This document shows, one piece after another, positions 25,941 to 35,191 of a stretch of DNA of 64,000 nucleotides. Origin of the DNA: Geoanaerobacter sp964528055 (GTDB lineage: Bacteria; Desulfobacterota; Desulfuromonadia; Geobacterales; DSM-12255); NCBI GenBank assembly GCA_964528055.1, contig CAZGQM010000002.1, positions 1 through 64,000 on the forward strand, written 5' to 3'. Below the pieces are notes generated by a model. It had not been told where the DNA came from and searched no databases. It saw only the letters and a list, made by a program, of their open reading frames with translations. Made by a program: the position numbers and the translations under genes. The first letter of the stretch is position 1. The number at the start of each line of letters is the position of its first letter.

Positions 25941-26429
25941 ATGACCAATAATGATATCCTCCGCAGGCTTCGTTACGCTCTGGACCTAAGCGCCGTTAGC
26001 ATGGCTGATATTTGTAACCTTGCCGGCCATGAAATCGGCCCCACAGATCTGTTGAAGCTTCTGAAAAAGGAAGGAGAGCAGGGGTTTATCCCCTGTAACG
26101 ATACGGTTATGGCTGCCTTTCTGGACGGATTGATCTTTCACAAACGCGGCATCTGCGACTCGAAAACTGCCGAACCAAAACCTGCAGCCCTGGCGTTGAC
26201 CAACAATCTCATTCTGAAAAAACTTAGAATTGCCCTGGAGTTAAATGATGAGGATATGCTCGCTATCTTCAAGAAAGCCGGCACCAAAATCTCAAAATCC
26301 GAATTGTCGGCGTTGTTTCGCACGGTCGAGCACAGAAATTATAAGGAATGTGGTGACCAGTTACTTCGGAACTTCGTAAAAGGGATTACCCTGGTGTATA
26401 AGAACCCTGGTGGCAGCGACCTGGGTTGA
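25941..26429 (+). CDS. DUF1456 (YehS-like) protein
   Basis: A 162-aa protein made of two similar halves, each beginning with a helix (TNNDILRRLRYALDLSAVSM and TNNLILKKLRIALELNDEDM) followed by a short helical unit containing a Ser/Lys-rich linker and an LF/LL-type helix. This duplicated architecture is the DUF1456 signature (E. coli YehS, 156 aa). Function unknown. AAAGGGAAAACGC precedes the ATG. Confidence 0.88.
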   Translation: MTNNDILRRLRYALDLSAVSMADICNLAGHEIGPTDLLKLLKKEGEQGFIPCNDTVMAAFLDGLIFHKRGICDSKTAEPKPAALALTNNLILKKLRIALELNDEDMLAIFKKAGTKISKSELSALFRTVEHRNYKECGDQLLRNFVKGITLVYKNPGGSDLG

Positions 26430-26503
26430 CACGGCGACTTTGTTGCCAATTTCTAACCTACTTCCTGGGTTCATCTTTACCGTTGCATTCCAGGCTTAAC
26501 GAA

Positions 26504-26532
26504 TTGACAAAACGGGATTTGTACACTATCTA
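26504..26532 (+). promoter_or_regulatory. Sigma-70-type promoter
   Basis: TTGACA (26504-26509), 17-base spacer, TATCTA (26527-26532). A perfect -35 with optimal spacing, 70 bases upstream of ATG 26603. Confidence 0.6.
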
Positions 26533-26602
26533 GGTTTACACGGGGGCTGTTCCTCAGAGTTCCTTAATGAACTGTGCTGTTGTCATCAGCCGGAGATTGC
26601 AC

Positions 26603-27709
26603 ATGGCGAGTAAAATCTTCATAGCCGCTACCGGTCAGAACTGCGGGAAGACTACCACCTGCATATCCCTGCTGTATCTGGCTCAGAAGAAATATGAGCG
26701 CGTCGGATTCATCAAGCCGATTGGTCCCAAGCCTACTTCAATGCGGGGACGTTCAGTTGACAAGGACGCAGCGTTGATAGCTCAGGTCTTCGGCCTGCAG
26801 AAGGACCTCCGCTTCATGTCTCCTGTCGTGGTCTATCCAGATACCACTCGACGGATGATCGACGGAGAGATATCCGTTACGGAGCTGCAGGAACGGATAT
26901 TACACGCCTGTGCCGAACTGGAGAAGCGTTGCGATTTCATCATAATTGAGGGGTCGGGACATCCGGGGGTCGGATCGGTACTGAAGCTTTCCAATGCACG
27001 CATCGCTCGAATGCTGGACGCGCCGGTGCTGATGGTGACTGGCGGAGGAGTAGGTAATGTAATCGACTCGGTCGCCATGAATATGGCGCTATTCGAGAAA
27101 GAGGGGGCTGAGGTGAGGGCGGTGCTTGCCAATAAGCTCCTCCCTTCAAAGCGTGACCGAATAGTCGATTACCTTCAACGAGCCATGGCAGACGAACCGT
27201 TCACGGTGATCGGAGGGTTTGACTACCAGCCCATTCTTGCCAATCCTACCTTACGTCGCATATCAAGACTGCTCGATCTCCCCCTGCAGGGTAACAGGCG
27301 CGATATGGGACGGATTATCCACAATGTCCAGATCGGTGCCGCCTCGACCCAGCGGGTGACGGAACTGCTAAAAAATGCAGCGTTACTGATAGTCACCAGC
27401 AGTCGTGACGAACTTCTTGTTACCCTCGCAAACCTCTACCAGATGCCTGAGTACCGCTCCCGCATCGTCGGACTGGTCATACCCGGCATCATCCCGGTCA
27501 GTACTATCACCCAAAGAATCATCGACCGGAGCAATATCCCCTATCTCCGTACCCAGAAGAACAGCACAGGAGAACTCCACCGCATTATCACCGATGACGT
27601 CTCCAAAATAACACATGAGGATACAGAAAAACTGGACCTGATACGCCTGCTGGCGGAGCGGAGCATTGACTTCGATGCTCTTGACAGGCTCTTTGCGCCT
27701 CAAGCCTGA
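26603..27709 (+). CDS. BioD-like P-loop / DRTGG-domain protein
   Basis: A 368-aa protein. The N-terminal half is a dethiobiotin-synthase-like P-loop domain: Walker A ATGQNCGKTTT near residue 8, then FIIIEGSGHPGVGSV and the switch region VLMVTGGGVGNVIDSV. The C-terminal half is a DRTGG domain (LLIVTSSRDELLVTLANL ... GLVIPGIIPVSTITQRII). The same pair forms the N-terminal part of long phosphotransacetylases; here no PTA catalytic domain is present. It probably senses or binds a nucleotide. The frame opens at 26567, but CGGAG precedes ATG 26603. Confidence 0.82.
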   Translation: MASKIFIAATGQNCGKTTTCISLLYLAQKKYERVGFIKPIGPKPTSMRGRSVDKDAALIAQVFGLQKDLRFMSPVVVYPDTTRRMIDGEISVTELQERILHACAELEKRCDFIIIEGSGHPGVGSVLKLSNARIARMLDAPVLMVTGGGVGNVIDSVAMNMALFEKEGAEVRAVLANKLLPSKRDRIVDYLQRAMADEPFTVIGGFDYQPILANPTLRRISRLLDLPLQGNRRDMGRIIHNVQIGAASTQRVTELLKNAALLIVTSSRDELLVTLANLYQMPEYRSRIVGLVIPGIIPVSTITQRIIDRSNIPYLRTQKNSTGELHRIITDDVSKITHEDTEKLDLIRLLAERSIDFDALDRLFAPQA

Positions 27710-27918
27710 ACGTAGTGACTTCATCTCCTTCTATTCTGATACTGGACCCCTTATCAAGTTGTATTTAACGTGGCTGACAGTTACAAATTAGAAACAGATT
27801 AAGAAATGGTTGACATTTGCCCCCCCAGTTTACTAATCTTCTGCCAGGCGCTGCATGAGATGCCCAAACTCCTCTCACTACAAACTTCCTGCTTTTGCTT
27901 GAATTGGAAAAACTGAAC

Positions 27919-28914
27919 ATGCCCCGTACATTCGTGAACAGTCGTTGCATCGCCCATAAGGCGCCAAAACGGTCTATATTCCTGTTGGTTATCGCTTTCA
28001 CCGCTCTTTTGCTGAACGGTTGCAAGCCAATGACAGTTATTACGGCATATACGAATGCTACGCCAGGGGTTGAAGGGTTTCTTGCCGACTATAAACGCTG
28101 CATGATCGACCAAACAAGTAATGATCTCTCCTCCGGTTTACCGCTGCCCCCGACATCTGTAGCTGATTGCCTGGCGGAAAATAAATGGCGGCCATTGCTG
28201 CAATTTTCCGCTTTGAGGCCAAGAGATCCATCCGAGCTTTCTCAATCTATTGCTGCATGCAGAAAACACCTCAGCATTGAAGGCAATGGCGAGGTCCAGG
28301 TGGATGTCAGCAGATCAGCGGCAGCAGTCGCCTCTGCCTGGAAAGAAAACAGGCCGGCGTTCTCCCAGTTCAGCAACTGCATCAGCTCCAAAGGCTGGCA
28401 GATTATTCCTGCACTCCCCTGGCTGGATATTAACGAAAGCCAGCTTATTCCGCCGTTCATTGTTGCAGAAGTCGAAAAGCCCGCCAGTCTTGTGAGGGAC
28501 GTAGATCTGGCAATATACTGGGCTGCCGACATAGTCGAAAATGGGGCACCTCTATCCTACTCAGCCGCCGTCGCATCTATTGTGGAGTTGAACAACAGGC
28601 ATCATGGTGGTCGATCGGATTGGCGACTGCCTACTGAAAAGGAACTGCGTGCAATCGGGCACACAATGAAGAGAAATCAGGCAGCCGGAAATGATGTAAG
28701 AAATCACCGGTTACCTGCCGTACTACAACAACCGGTGCCATTCTGGACAGCTTCTCACGAAATGCAAGGTACCTCTGTTGCGTTAAGAATCGCTGACGGG
28801 AAAACTTTTTCCCTTCCGGATGAAGGTCCCTATGCAGCGCACCTGCTTCCTGTTGCCGGCGTAGGATGGGGCCAAATAAGCAGGATTGCTGCGAATAAAC
28901 ATTCAGACATGTAG
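27919..28914 (+). CDS. Lipoprotein with DUF1566-like C-terminal region
   Basis: A 331-aa exported lipoprotein; the basic start and hydrophobic run end in LLLNGC (lipid-anchored C35). The middle is an unrecognised cysteine-containing region (CMIDQTSND, SVADCLAENKW, SIAACRKH, SNCISSKGW). The C-terminal part has LNNRHHGGRSDWRLPTEKEL, the lectin-like DUF1566 'WRLPT-KEL' signature, and ends with a beta-rich stretch. The frame also contains ATG 27895, but either start gives the same lipobox. Probably outer-membrane attached; role unknown. Confidence 0.7.
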   Translation: MPRTFVNSRCIAHKAPKRSIFLLVIAFTALLLNGCKPMTVITAYTNATPGVEGFLADYKRCMIDQTSNDLSSGLPLPPTSVADCLAENKWRPLLQFSALRPRDPSELSQSIAACRKHLSIEGNGEVQVDVSRSAAAVASAWKENRPAFSQFSNCISSKGWQIIPALPWLDINESQLIPPFIVAEVEKPASLVRDVDLAIYWAADIVENGAPLSYSAAVASIVELNNRHHGGRSDWRLPTEKELRAIGHTMKRNQAAGNDVRNHRLPAVLQQPVPFWTASHEMQGTSVALRIADGKTFSLPDEGPYAAHLLPVAGVGWGQISRIAANKHSDM

Positions 28915-29023
28915 CAGCCGGGTCATTTATTTGTTATCATCGCCACGTTTGTTAACGATTATCGTGTCGGAACAGTGATTTTCAGGAACCTCACGCTTCA
29001 TCGCCCCCCCCCAATGATTCCCC

Positions 29024-30598
29024 TTGCCTGACAATCCCTCATCCAGCATACTGACAGAGATGCTGCTCATCTTTCCTCCAGTTGCCAAAGCGTGCGAACC
29101 TCCTGCAGGTATGGCATATATTGCTGCATTTCTGCGCGCCCACGGAATCCGCTGCCAGCTGCTTGACGCAAACCTGGAAGCCCAGCTCCATCTACTGCAA
29201 CAGCCGCACTCTGCTACCGATACCTGGAGTCGCAGGGCAGAAAAGAATCAGGCAGAGAACATCGCCTCTCTTCGGACTTTGAGTACCTATGGCTCATATG
29301 ACCGCTACTCCCGAGCTGCAAGTGACTTGAACCGGCTACTATATGTATCTGGCCGGCAGAGTGGCGCAGCAATCGGCCTGGCGGATTATCAGCATTCGCT
29401 CCTGTCGCCACTTCGGAGCGCAGACCTGCTGGCCTCTGCGGATCACCCAGAACAGAATCCCTTCTACCTCTGGTTCAGCAGTCGCCTGGAGAATATCTTT
29501 GATGGTGATGAATCAGTATCAGTAAGGGTTGTCGGATTTTCCCTGAATTTTCTCAGTCAGGCACTGCCTACATTTGCCATGATCGGCTACGTCAGAAAAC
29601 GGTTCCCCGGACTCACCATCGTACTTGGCGGCGGGCTCGTCTCTTCGTGGATGCAGCTGCCAGGCTGGAGCAACCCATTTACCGGGCTGGTGGACCATCT
29701 GATCGCCGGACCGGGGGAACTACCTCTATTAGAGCTCTTCGGTATCGTTACTGAGCATCGGCTACAGGTTGCACCTGCATACGACGGTCTGCCGATGGAT
29801 GATTACCTGGCCCCGGGGTTCATACTCCCCTACAGCGCGGCAAGGGGATGCTACTGGAATAAGTGCACATTCTGTCCGGAACCGGCAGAGGGGTACGGTT
29901 ATCGTCCGTTCTCTCTGCCAAAGGTGATTGCCGACATGCAGGAGTTGACCTTCAGAACTAAACCGGTCTTGCTCCATCTGCTCGACAGCGCCATCAGCCC
30001 GGCTCTCATGCAGGCAATGACTGATACCCCTCCTGGAGTGCCATGGTACGGGTTTGCGCGGTTCAGTCAGGAACTTGCGGATCCCGGTTTTTGTCAGGAC
30101 CTGAAACGCTCGGGCTGTGTCATGCTCAAACTTGGCCTTGAGTCGGGCGATCAGGGTCTGCTTGACCGCCTGAACAAAGGGATAGAGCTTGAAACCGCCT
30201 CCCGTGTCCTTGTCAATCTCCGGGATGCAGGTATCAGCGTCTACCTCTATCTTCTGTTTGGTACTCCGGCAGAGACGGAAAAAGAGGCAAGGAGTACAAT
30301 GGAATACGTTGTCAGGCACCGCGAATCCATTGGCTTTCTGAATCTGGCACTTTTCAACATGCCCGTCAGCGGGGCTGAAGCTGAAACGCACATTACCGAA
30401 CCATTCTACGAGGGGGACCTGTCGCTCTATACCGGTTTCCGGCATCCCAGGGGTTGGGAGAGGAGGCAGGTGCGCAGGTTTCTGACAGACGTATTCAAGC
30501 GGCAACCTTCTATCGCAAGGATCCTGAGAAACGATCCCCCGCAGTTCACTTCCAATCACGCCCCGTTTTTTTCCGACACGCATGGTATAATCGGATAA
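29024..30598 (+). CDS. B12-binding-type radical SAM protein
   Basis: A 524-aa protein. The start (LLIFPPVAKACEPPAGMAYIAAFLRAHG) and the GGGLVSSWM segment have the look of a cobalamin-binding Rossmann domain. The cluster motif is GCYWNKCTFC, the CX4CX2C variant typical of B12-type radical SAM proteins, followed by the Elp3-like segment ESGDQGLLDRLNKGIELETAS. It is 34 bases upstream of the ovothiol synthase gene and probably cotranscribed. The listed start is TTG 29024, without a clear ribosome site; ATG 29060 is the main alternative. Substrate unknown; a role linked to sulfur-histidine chemistry is only inferred from position. Confidence 0.75.
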   Translation: MPDNPSSSILTEMLLIFPPVAKACEPPAGMAYIAAFLRAHGIRCQLLDANLEAQLHLLQQPHSATDTWSRRAEKNQAENIASLRTLSTYGSYDRYSRAASDLNRLLYVSGRQSGAAIGLADYQHSLLSPLRSADLLASADHPEQNPFYLWFSSRLENIFDGDESVSVRVVGFSLNFLSQALPTFAMIGYVRKRFPGLTIVLGGGLVSSWMQLPGWSNPFTGLVDHLIAGPGELPLLELFGIVTEHRLQVAPAYDGLPMDDYLAPGFILPYSAARGCYWNKCTFCPEPAEGYGYRPFSLPKVIADMQELTFRTKPVLLHLLDSAISPALMQAMTDTPPGVPWYGFARFSQELADPGFCQDLKRSGCVMLKLGLESGDQGLLDRLNKGIELETASRVLVNLRDAGISVYLYLLFGTPAETEKEARSTMEYVVRHRESIGFLNLALFNMPVSGAEAETHITEPFYEGDLSLYTGFRHPRGWERRQVRRFLTDVFKRQPSIARILRNDPPQFTSNHAPFFSDTHGIIG

Positions 30599-30632
30599 CG
30601 ATTCAGTTGCTGATTTCAGATTGGGGGGTGCC

Positions 30633-32741
30633 ATGGATCTGCGTAAGTGTCATACCATCATTCTGAACGTAGGTGATCCGGAGCAGAAGCGGGCAGAGAT
30701 CCTGGAGTACTTCCACCGCACCTTTGACATAGATGAAAAACTCTACGAGACTTTGAAGGAGGAGAGCACCTTCTACCTGCGTGCCGATCGGCTGCGACAC
30801 CCGTTGATCTTCTATTTCGGCCACACCGCTACCTTCTTCATCAACAAGCTGCTCATTGCCCGATTGATCAAGACCCGCATCAATCCCCGCTTCGAATCGA
30901 TGTTTGCTGTGGGTGTGGACGAGATGTCCTGGGACGATCTGGACGCAACTCATTATGACTGGCCGACCCGACTGGCGGTGAAAGAGTATCGCGACAGGGT
31001 CCGAGATCTGGTAGACGGGGTCATCCGGCGTCTGCCGCTTACACTTCCCGTTACCTGGGAAGATCCCTTCTGGGCGATCATGATGGGGATCGAGCACGAA
31101 CGTATCCATCTTGAGACCTCTTCGGTACTCATCCGGCAGCTCCCCATCGATCAGGTGGTGCAGCATCCCTTCTGGGAGATCTGCCGCGACTCCGGAGAGC
31201 CGCCGGAAAACAGACTAAAGGCTGTGCCTGGCGGCAGGGTGGAACTCGGGAAGGCTCAGGGAGCTCCGCTCTACGGATGGGACAACGAGTATGGCCTACA
31301 TGAGGCTGACGTAGCCGGGTTCAAGGCCTCACAGTACCTGGTCTCGAACAGGGAGTTTCTCGCCTTTGTCGAGGAGGGGGGCTACGGGAACCGGACCTGG
31401 TGGACCGAGGAGGGGTGGAGCTGGCGCACCTTTCGCAATGCCGAGCATCCTCTGTTCTGGCTGAGGCGAGAGAATGGCTGGGCACTGCGAACCATGCTGC
31501 AGATCATAGAGCTCCCCTGGAACTGGCCGGCCGAGGTCAACTACCTGGAGGCCAAGGCCTTCTGTAACTGGAAGGCAGCCCAGAGCGGCCTGCCGATACG
31601 TCTTCCCACCGAGGACGAGTGGAACCGGCTCCGTGACAGCTGCGAGGTCCCGGACCAGCCCTTGTGGGACGAGGCGCCCGGCAACATCAACCTGGAGAAG
31701 TTGTCGTCATCCTGCCCGGTGGACCGATTCCGCTTCGGCGATTTCTTCGACGTCATCGGTAATGTCTGGCAGTGGACCGAGACACCTATCTTCCCGTTCC
31801 ACGGCTTCGCGATACACCCCTGGTACGACGACTTTTCCACCCCTACCTTCGACACCCGCCATAACCTGATCAAGGGGGGCTCCTGGATATCGACCGGCAA
31901 CGAGGCGACCCGCGACTCGCGGTACGCCTTTCGACGCCATTTCTTCCAGCACGCAGGGTTCCGTTACGTGGAGAGTGACACGCCGGTGGTGATCCATCAG
32001 GACCAGTACGAATCCGACACCCTCGCTGCCCAGTACTGCGATGCCCACTATGGAGAGGAACAATTCGGCGTTGCCAATTATGCGCAGACCTGTGCTGAGA
32101 TATCACTTGAGTTCATGGAAGGACGCCGCAAGGGACATGCACTTGATCTGGGTTGCGCAGTAGGCCGGGCCTCTTTTGAACTGGCCCGGGGCGGCTTCCA
32201 GCGGGTTACCGGTCTTGACTTCTCCACCCGCTTCTTTCGCCTGGCGACGCGGATGCAGGAAGAGGGGTATCTTCGCTATGCCTTTCCCGAGGAAGGGGAA
32301 ATCCTCTCGTTTCACGAGGCAAGCCTGTCCGAACTGGGACTGGCGGGTCTGCGCGAACGGGTTGAGTTCTATCAGGCCGATGCCTGCAACCTGCCGGAGA
32401 AATTCACCGGCTACGACCTGGTGCTGGCAGCCAATCTGATCGACCGTCTCTATTCGCCACGCCGTTTCCTGACCTCGGTCCATGAACGGATGAACCCCGG
32501 GGGAGTCCTGGTAATTACCTCCCCTTACACATGGCTGGAGGAGTTCACCAAAAAGGAGGAGTGGCTAGGAGGATACAAAGAGGCAGGAGAGAATGTTTTC
32601 AGCCTTGACGGCCTTACAGAGGCGCTGTCGCCGCATTTTAGCATGATCGGCACACCTCGGGACGTCCCGTTCGTCATTCGTGAAACCAGGCGTAAGTTTC
32701 AGCACAGCATAGCAGAGTTAACTGCCTGGGAACTCAGATGA
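30633..32741 (+). CDS. ovoA: 5-histidylcysteine sulfoxide synthase with methyltransferase domain (OvoA)
   Basis: A 702-aa non-heme iron enzyme joining cysteine to histidine with O2, the first step of ovothiol synthesis. The iron site is H155-ERI-H159-L-E161 in the N-terminal DinB-like domain; an FGE-sulfatase domain follows (NVWQWTETPIFPFHGF, LIKGGSWISTGNEATRDSRYAFRRHFFQHAGFRYV), and a C-terminal SAM methyltransferase has ALDLGCAVGRASFELARGG. This three-domain order is that of full-length OvoA, and the methyltransferase would methylate the imidazole in the last step. GGGGGGTG precedes ATG 30633. The PLP lyase OvoB is not in the window. Confidence 0.92.
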   Translation: MDLRKCHTIILNVGDPEQKRAEILEYFHRTFDIDEKLYETLKEESTFYLRADRLRHPLIFYFGHTATFFINKLLIARLIKTRINPRFESMFAVGVDEMSWDDLDATHYDWPTRLAVKEYRDRVRDLVDGVIRRLPLTLPVTWEDPFWAIMMGIEHERIHLETSSVLIRQLPIDQVVQHPFWEICRDSGEPPENRLKAVPGGRVELGKAQGAPLYGWDNEYGLHEADVAGFKASQYLVSNREFLAFVEEGGYGNRTWWTEEGWSWRTFRNAEHPLFWLRRENGWALRTMLQIIELPWNWPAEVNYLEAKAFCNWKAAQSGLPIRLPTEDEWNRLRDSCEVPDQPLWDEAPGNINLEKLSSSCPVDRFRFGDFFDVIGNVWQWTETPIFPFHGFAIHPWYDDFSTPTFDTRHNLIKGGSWISTGNEATRDSRYAFRRHFFQHAGFRYVESDTPVVIHQDQYESDTLAAQYCDAHYGEEQFGVANYAQTCAEISLEFMEGRRKGHALDLGCAVGRASFELARGGFQRVTGLDFSTRFFRLATRMQEEGYLRYAFPEEGEILSFHEASLSELGLAGLRERVEFYQADACNLPEKFTGYDLVLAANLIDRLYSPRRFLTSVHERMNPGGVLVITSPYTWLEEFTKKEEWLGGYKEAGENVFSLDGLTEALSPHFSMIGTPRDVPFVIRETRRKFQHSIAELTAWELR

Positions 32742-32902
32742 CGGGGGGTGTTCTCGGGACTCCATAGCTACGATTGCGACCTGCTGGCTCGCAAGAGCAG
32801 AAGCACTCCCTTGTGAGAACTACCGCATCTCCTTGGTTCCAGTTACGATTGGTGGTATGGTGAGTTCCATCAAATACATAGCCAATACTTATATGAGGAC
32901 TA

Positions 32903-33889
32903 ATGACCGACAGCCTTCACCCATTTCAGACACTTACCCCCAGTTTCATCATGGACGCTGTCGAGAGCCAGGGGTTTTGTTGCGATTGCCGGACCTTTGC
33001 CCTTAACAGCTACGAGAACCGTGTCTACCAGGTTGGGATCGACGAGGGAGAGCCGCTCATTGCCAAGTTCTACCGGCCCGGACGCTGGAGCGACGATCAG
33101 ATTCTGGAGGAACACCGGTTCTGCTTTGAACTGGCCGAACACGAGCTGCCGGTGGTGGCGCCATTAACTAACCCGTCCGGCGAGAGTCTCCTGCGCCATG
33201 ACGGTTTTCGTTTTGCCCTCTATCCGCGTCAGGGGGGACACGCCCCTGAGTTCGACAATCTCGACAATCTGCTGATACTCGGTCGCATGCTCGGAAGAAT
33301 CCATTGCATCGGCGCAGTCAGGCCTTTTACACACCGTCCGACCCTCGACATCCAGAGTTTCGGCCACGTGAGTGTTGCACTGATTACCAAGAGCTTCATC
33401 CCGGACGAATACCTGCCAAGCTATACTGCCGTTACCGATCAGCTCCTGGAGGCGATTGAAGCGATACTCTCCGAGGCAGGTCCTATCCGCTACATCCGGA
33501 CACATGGCGACAGTCATAGCGGCAACATCCTCTGGCGCGACAGTGCGCCGCATTTCGTTGATTTTGATGATGCGCGGATGGCCCCGGCGGTTCAGGACCT
33601 CTGGATGATGCTCTCCGGTGAGCGGATGCGTCAGACTGCCCAACTTGATGCGCTGATCGAAGGGTACAGGGAGTTTTGCGATTTTCATCCGGGTGAGTTG
33701 CGCCTTGTGGAAGCCCTCCGCACACTGCGGATGCTCCACTACAGCGCCTGGCTTGCACGTCGGTGGGAAGATCCGATGTTCCCCCGAACCTTCCCCTGGT
33801 TCAATACCGTCCGCTACTGGGGCGAGCATATCCTGGAGCTGCGCGAACAGCTGGCTGCGCTCACTGAGCCGCCGCTGGAACTCCCCTGA
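32903..33889 (+). CDS. srkA: Stress response kinase A (SrkA/YihE-like)
   Basis: A 328-aa protein of the APH/YihE kinase family. The lysine strand is EPLIAKFYRPGRWSDDQILEEH, the catalytic loop IRTHGDSHSGNILW and the metal-binding Asp in HFVDFDDARMAPAVQDLWMML. Length equals E. coli SrkA (328 aa), a Ser/Thr kinase protecting against MazF-linked and oxidative death. It lies 160 bases after ovoA on the same strand. Confidence 0.9.
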   Translation: MTDSLHPFQTLTPSFIMDAVESQGFCCDCRTFALNSYENRVYQVGIDEGEPLIAKFYRPGRWSDDQILEEHRFCFELAEHELPVVAPLTNPSGESLLRHDGFRFALYPRQGGHAPEFDNLDNLLILGRMLGRIHCIGAVRPFTHRPTLDIQSFGHVSVALITKSFIPDEYLPSYTAVTDQLLEAIEAILSEAGPIRYIRTHGDSHSGNILWRDSAPHFVDFDDARMAPAVQDLWMMLSGERMRQTAQLDALIEGYREFCDFHPGELRLVEALRTLRMLHYSAWLARRWEDPMFPRTFPWFNTVRYWGEHILELREQLAALTEPPLELP

Positions 33890-34047
33890 ACAAGCTGAAA
33901 CAGAAGACCTCACCCTGACTGAAGTCGTTCCCTCTTGAGGAGAGCAGGGTTGCGCTGCCCGGGCACTCAGAAAGAAGATGACGGCCGGTGGTGACGGAGT
34001 GGCAATGTCGTGCCGGAAGAAGAGGAGATACGGGTCACAGGTATCCT

Positions 34048-35025
34048 TCAGAGTTCGTCGAGCAGCAGTGCAAAGGAGTGGACGGTTTTGGCTTTTCTCA
34101 GTTGCTTGCAGACCTTTTCCAGGCAGGGCTCTTCCATGGTTTTAAGGACCCCCTTTATGTTGTCAAGCACCTGTGTGTCGCCACAGAACAGCCGAGCATA
34201 GCGCGGCAGCAGATCCAAGAGGTACCGGCGCAACTCTTCCACCCTTTCCGCACCATCAGGTTCCCAGGAAGCAAGGCCTCGCAGCCGTTGAAACAACAGG
34301 GGATCCGCAATGGCCCCCCTCCCTAGCATCAGTCCTGCTGCTCCGGTGATGCTCAGTACCCGCATGCCAAAATCCGCACTTCTGATATCTCCGTTGGCTA
34401 TGACCTTCAAGCTGGTCTGCCGTACTACCTCCGCTGTAACGGTATGGTCTGCCTCCCCTTTGTACCCCTGCACCACCGTACGTGGGTGGAGTACCAGAAA
34501 GTCAACCCCGCTCCGTTCAAACAGGGGGAGCAGTCCGAATATCTGCTCCGGGTTGTCGTAGCCGGCTCGCATCTTGATGGAAAACGTTCCGGAAATTGAA
34601 CTGCGAATGGCAGGGATGATCTCCTCCAGCTCTTCAGGGCGGCGCAGCATCCCTCCGCCTGTCAGACCGCTGGTCATCCGTCCGTATGGACAGCCCAGGT
34701 TGAGGTTTATGTGCCTGGCCCCTGCAGCCTGTGCCGCTTCTGCTGCTGAAGCAAGTGCGTCCTTGCCATGGCCGATCAGCTGCACGACAAGCGGCACTCC
34801 ACCCTCATCCGGTGCGATATCCCTGAGGTCACCCTTGGAGAGTCTCTTCACGGCTGTAGTCGGATTGACCCTCATATATTCGGTGAAAACCACATCCGGG
34901 CGTACCCATTCTACGAAAAGAGAACGCATTGCACGGTTGGTCAGACCCTGCATCGGCGCCAGCATTAGCGGGGTATGACCGGGAGGCCATGGAAGCGAAA
35001 CAGTTTCAGAACTGCCTGTAGGCAC
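34048..35025 (-). CDS. tRNA-dihydrouridine synthase family protein
   Basis: A 325-aa flavin TIM-barrel protein reducing uridine in tRNA. Motifs: LAPMQGLTNRAMRSLF (FMN), NLNLGCPYGRMTSGLTGGGML with the catalytic Cys, SIKMRAGYD, FLVLHPRTVVQGYKG and IANGDIRS. The GCPYGRMTSGLTGGG sequence differs a little from DusA/B/C, so I leave the subclass open. The open frame runs to 35253, but AAGGAG sits eight bases before GTG 35025; the extra upstream residues look unlike a protein of this family. Confidence 0.87.
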   Translation of the reverse strand: MPTGSSETVSLPWPPGHTPLMLAPMQGLTNRAMRSLFVEWVRPDVVFTEYMRVNPTTAVKRLSKGDLRDIAPDEGGVPLVVQLIGHGKDALASAAEAAQAAGARHINLNLGCPYGRMTSGLTGGGMLRRPEELEEIIPAIRSSISGTFSIKMRAGYDNPEQIFGLLPLFERSGVDFLVLHPRTVVQGYKGEADHTVTAEVVRQTSLKVIANGDIRSADFGMRVLSITGAAGLMLGRGAIADPLLFQRLRGLASWEPDGAERVEELRRYLLDLLPRYARLFCGDTQVLDNIKGVLKTMEEPCLEKVCKQLRKAKTVHSFALLLDEL

Positions 35026-35191
35026 AGCTGGATCTCCTTGAGCGCCAGTGAATACGAATGATGCCCGGCAGTATAGCAAAATGAACAATTGAAGGGATGA
35101 TAATTTCGTTTTCTCTCTCAGGGCCCTGAGGGAAGGCTTTACGGCATCCGATAAATCCGGATGAAGCAGAATACATCCAGACAGTATTGTC

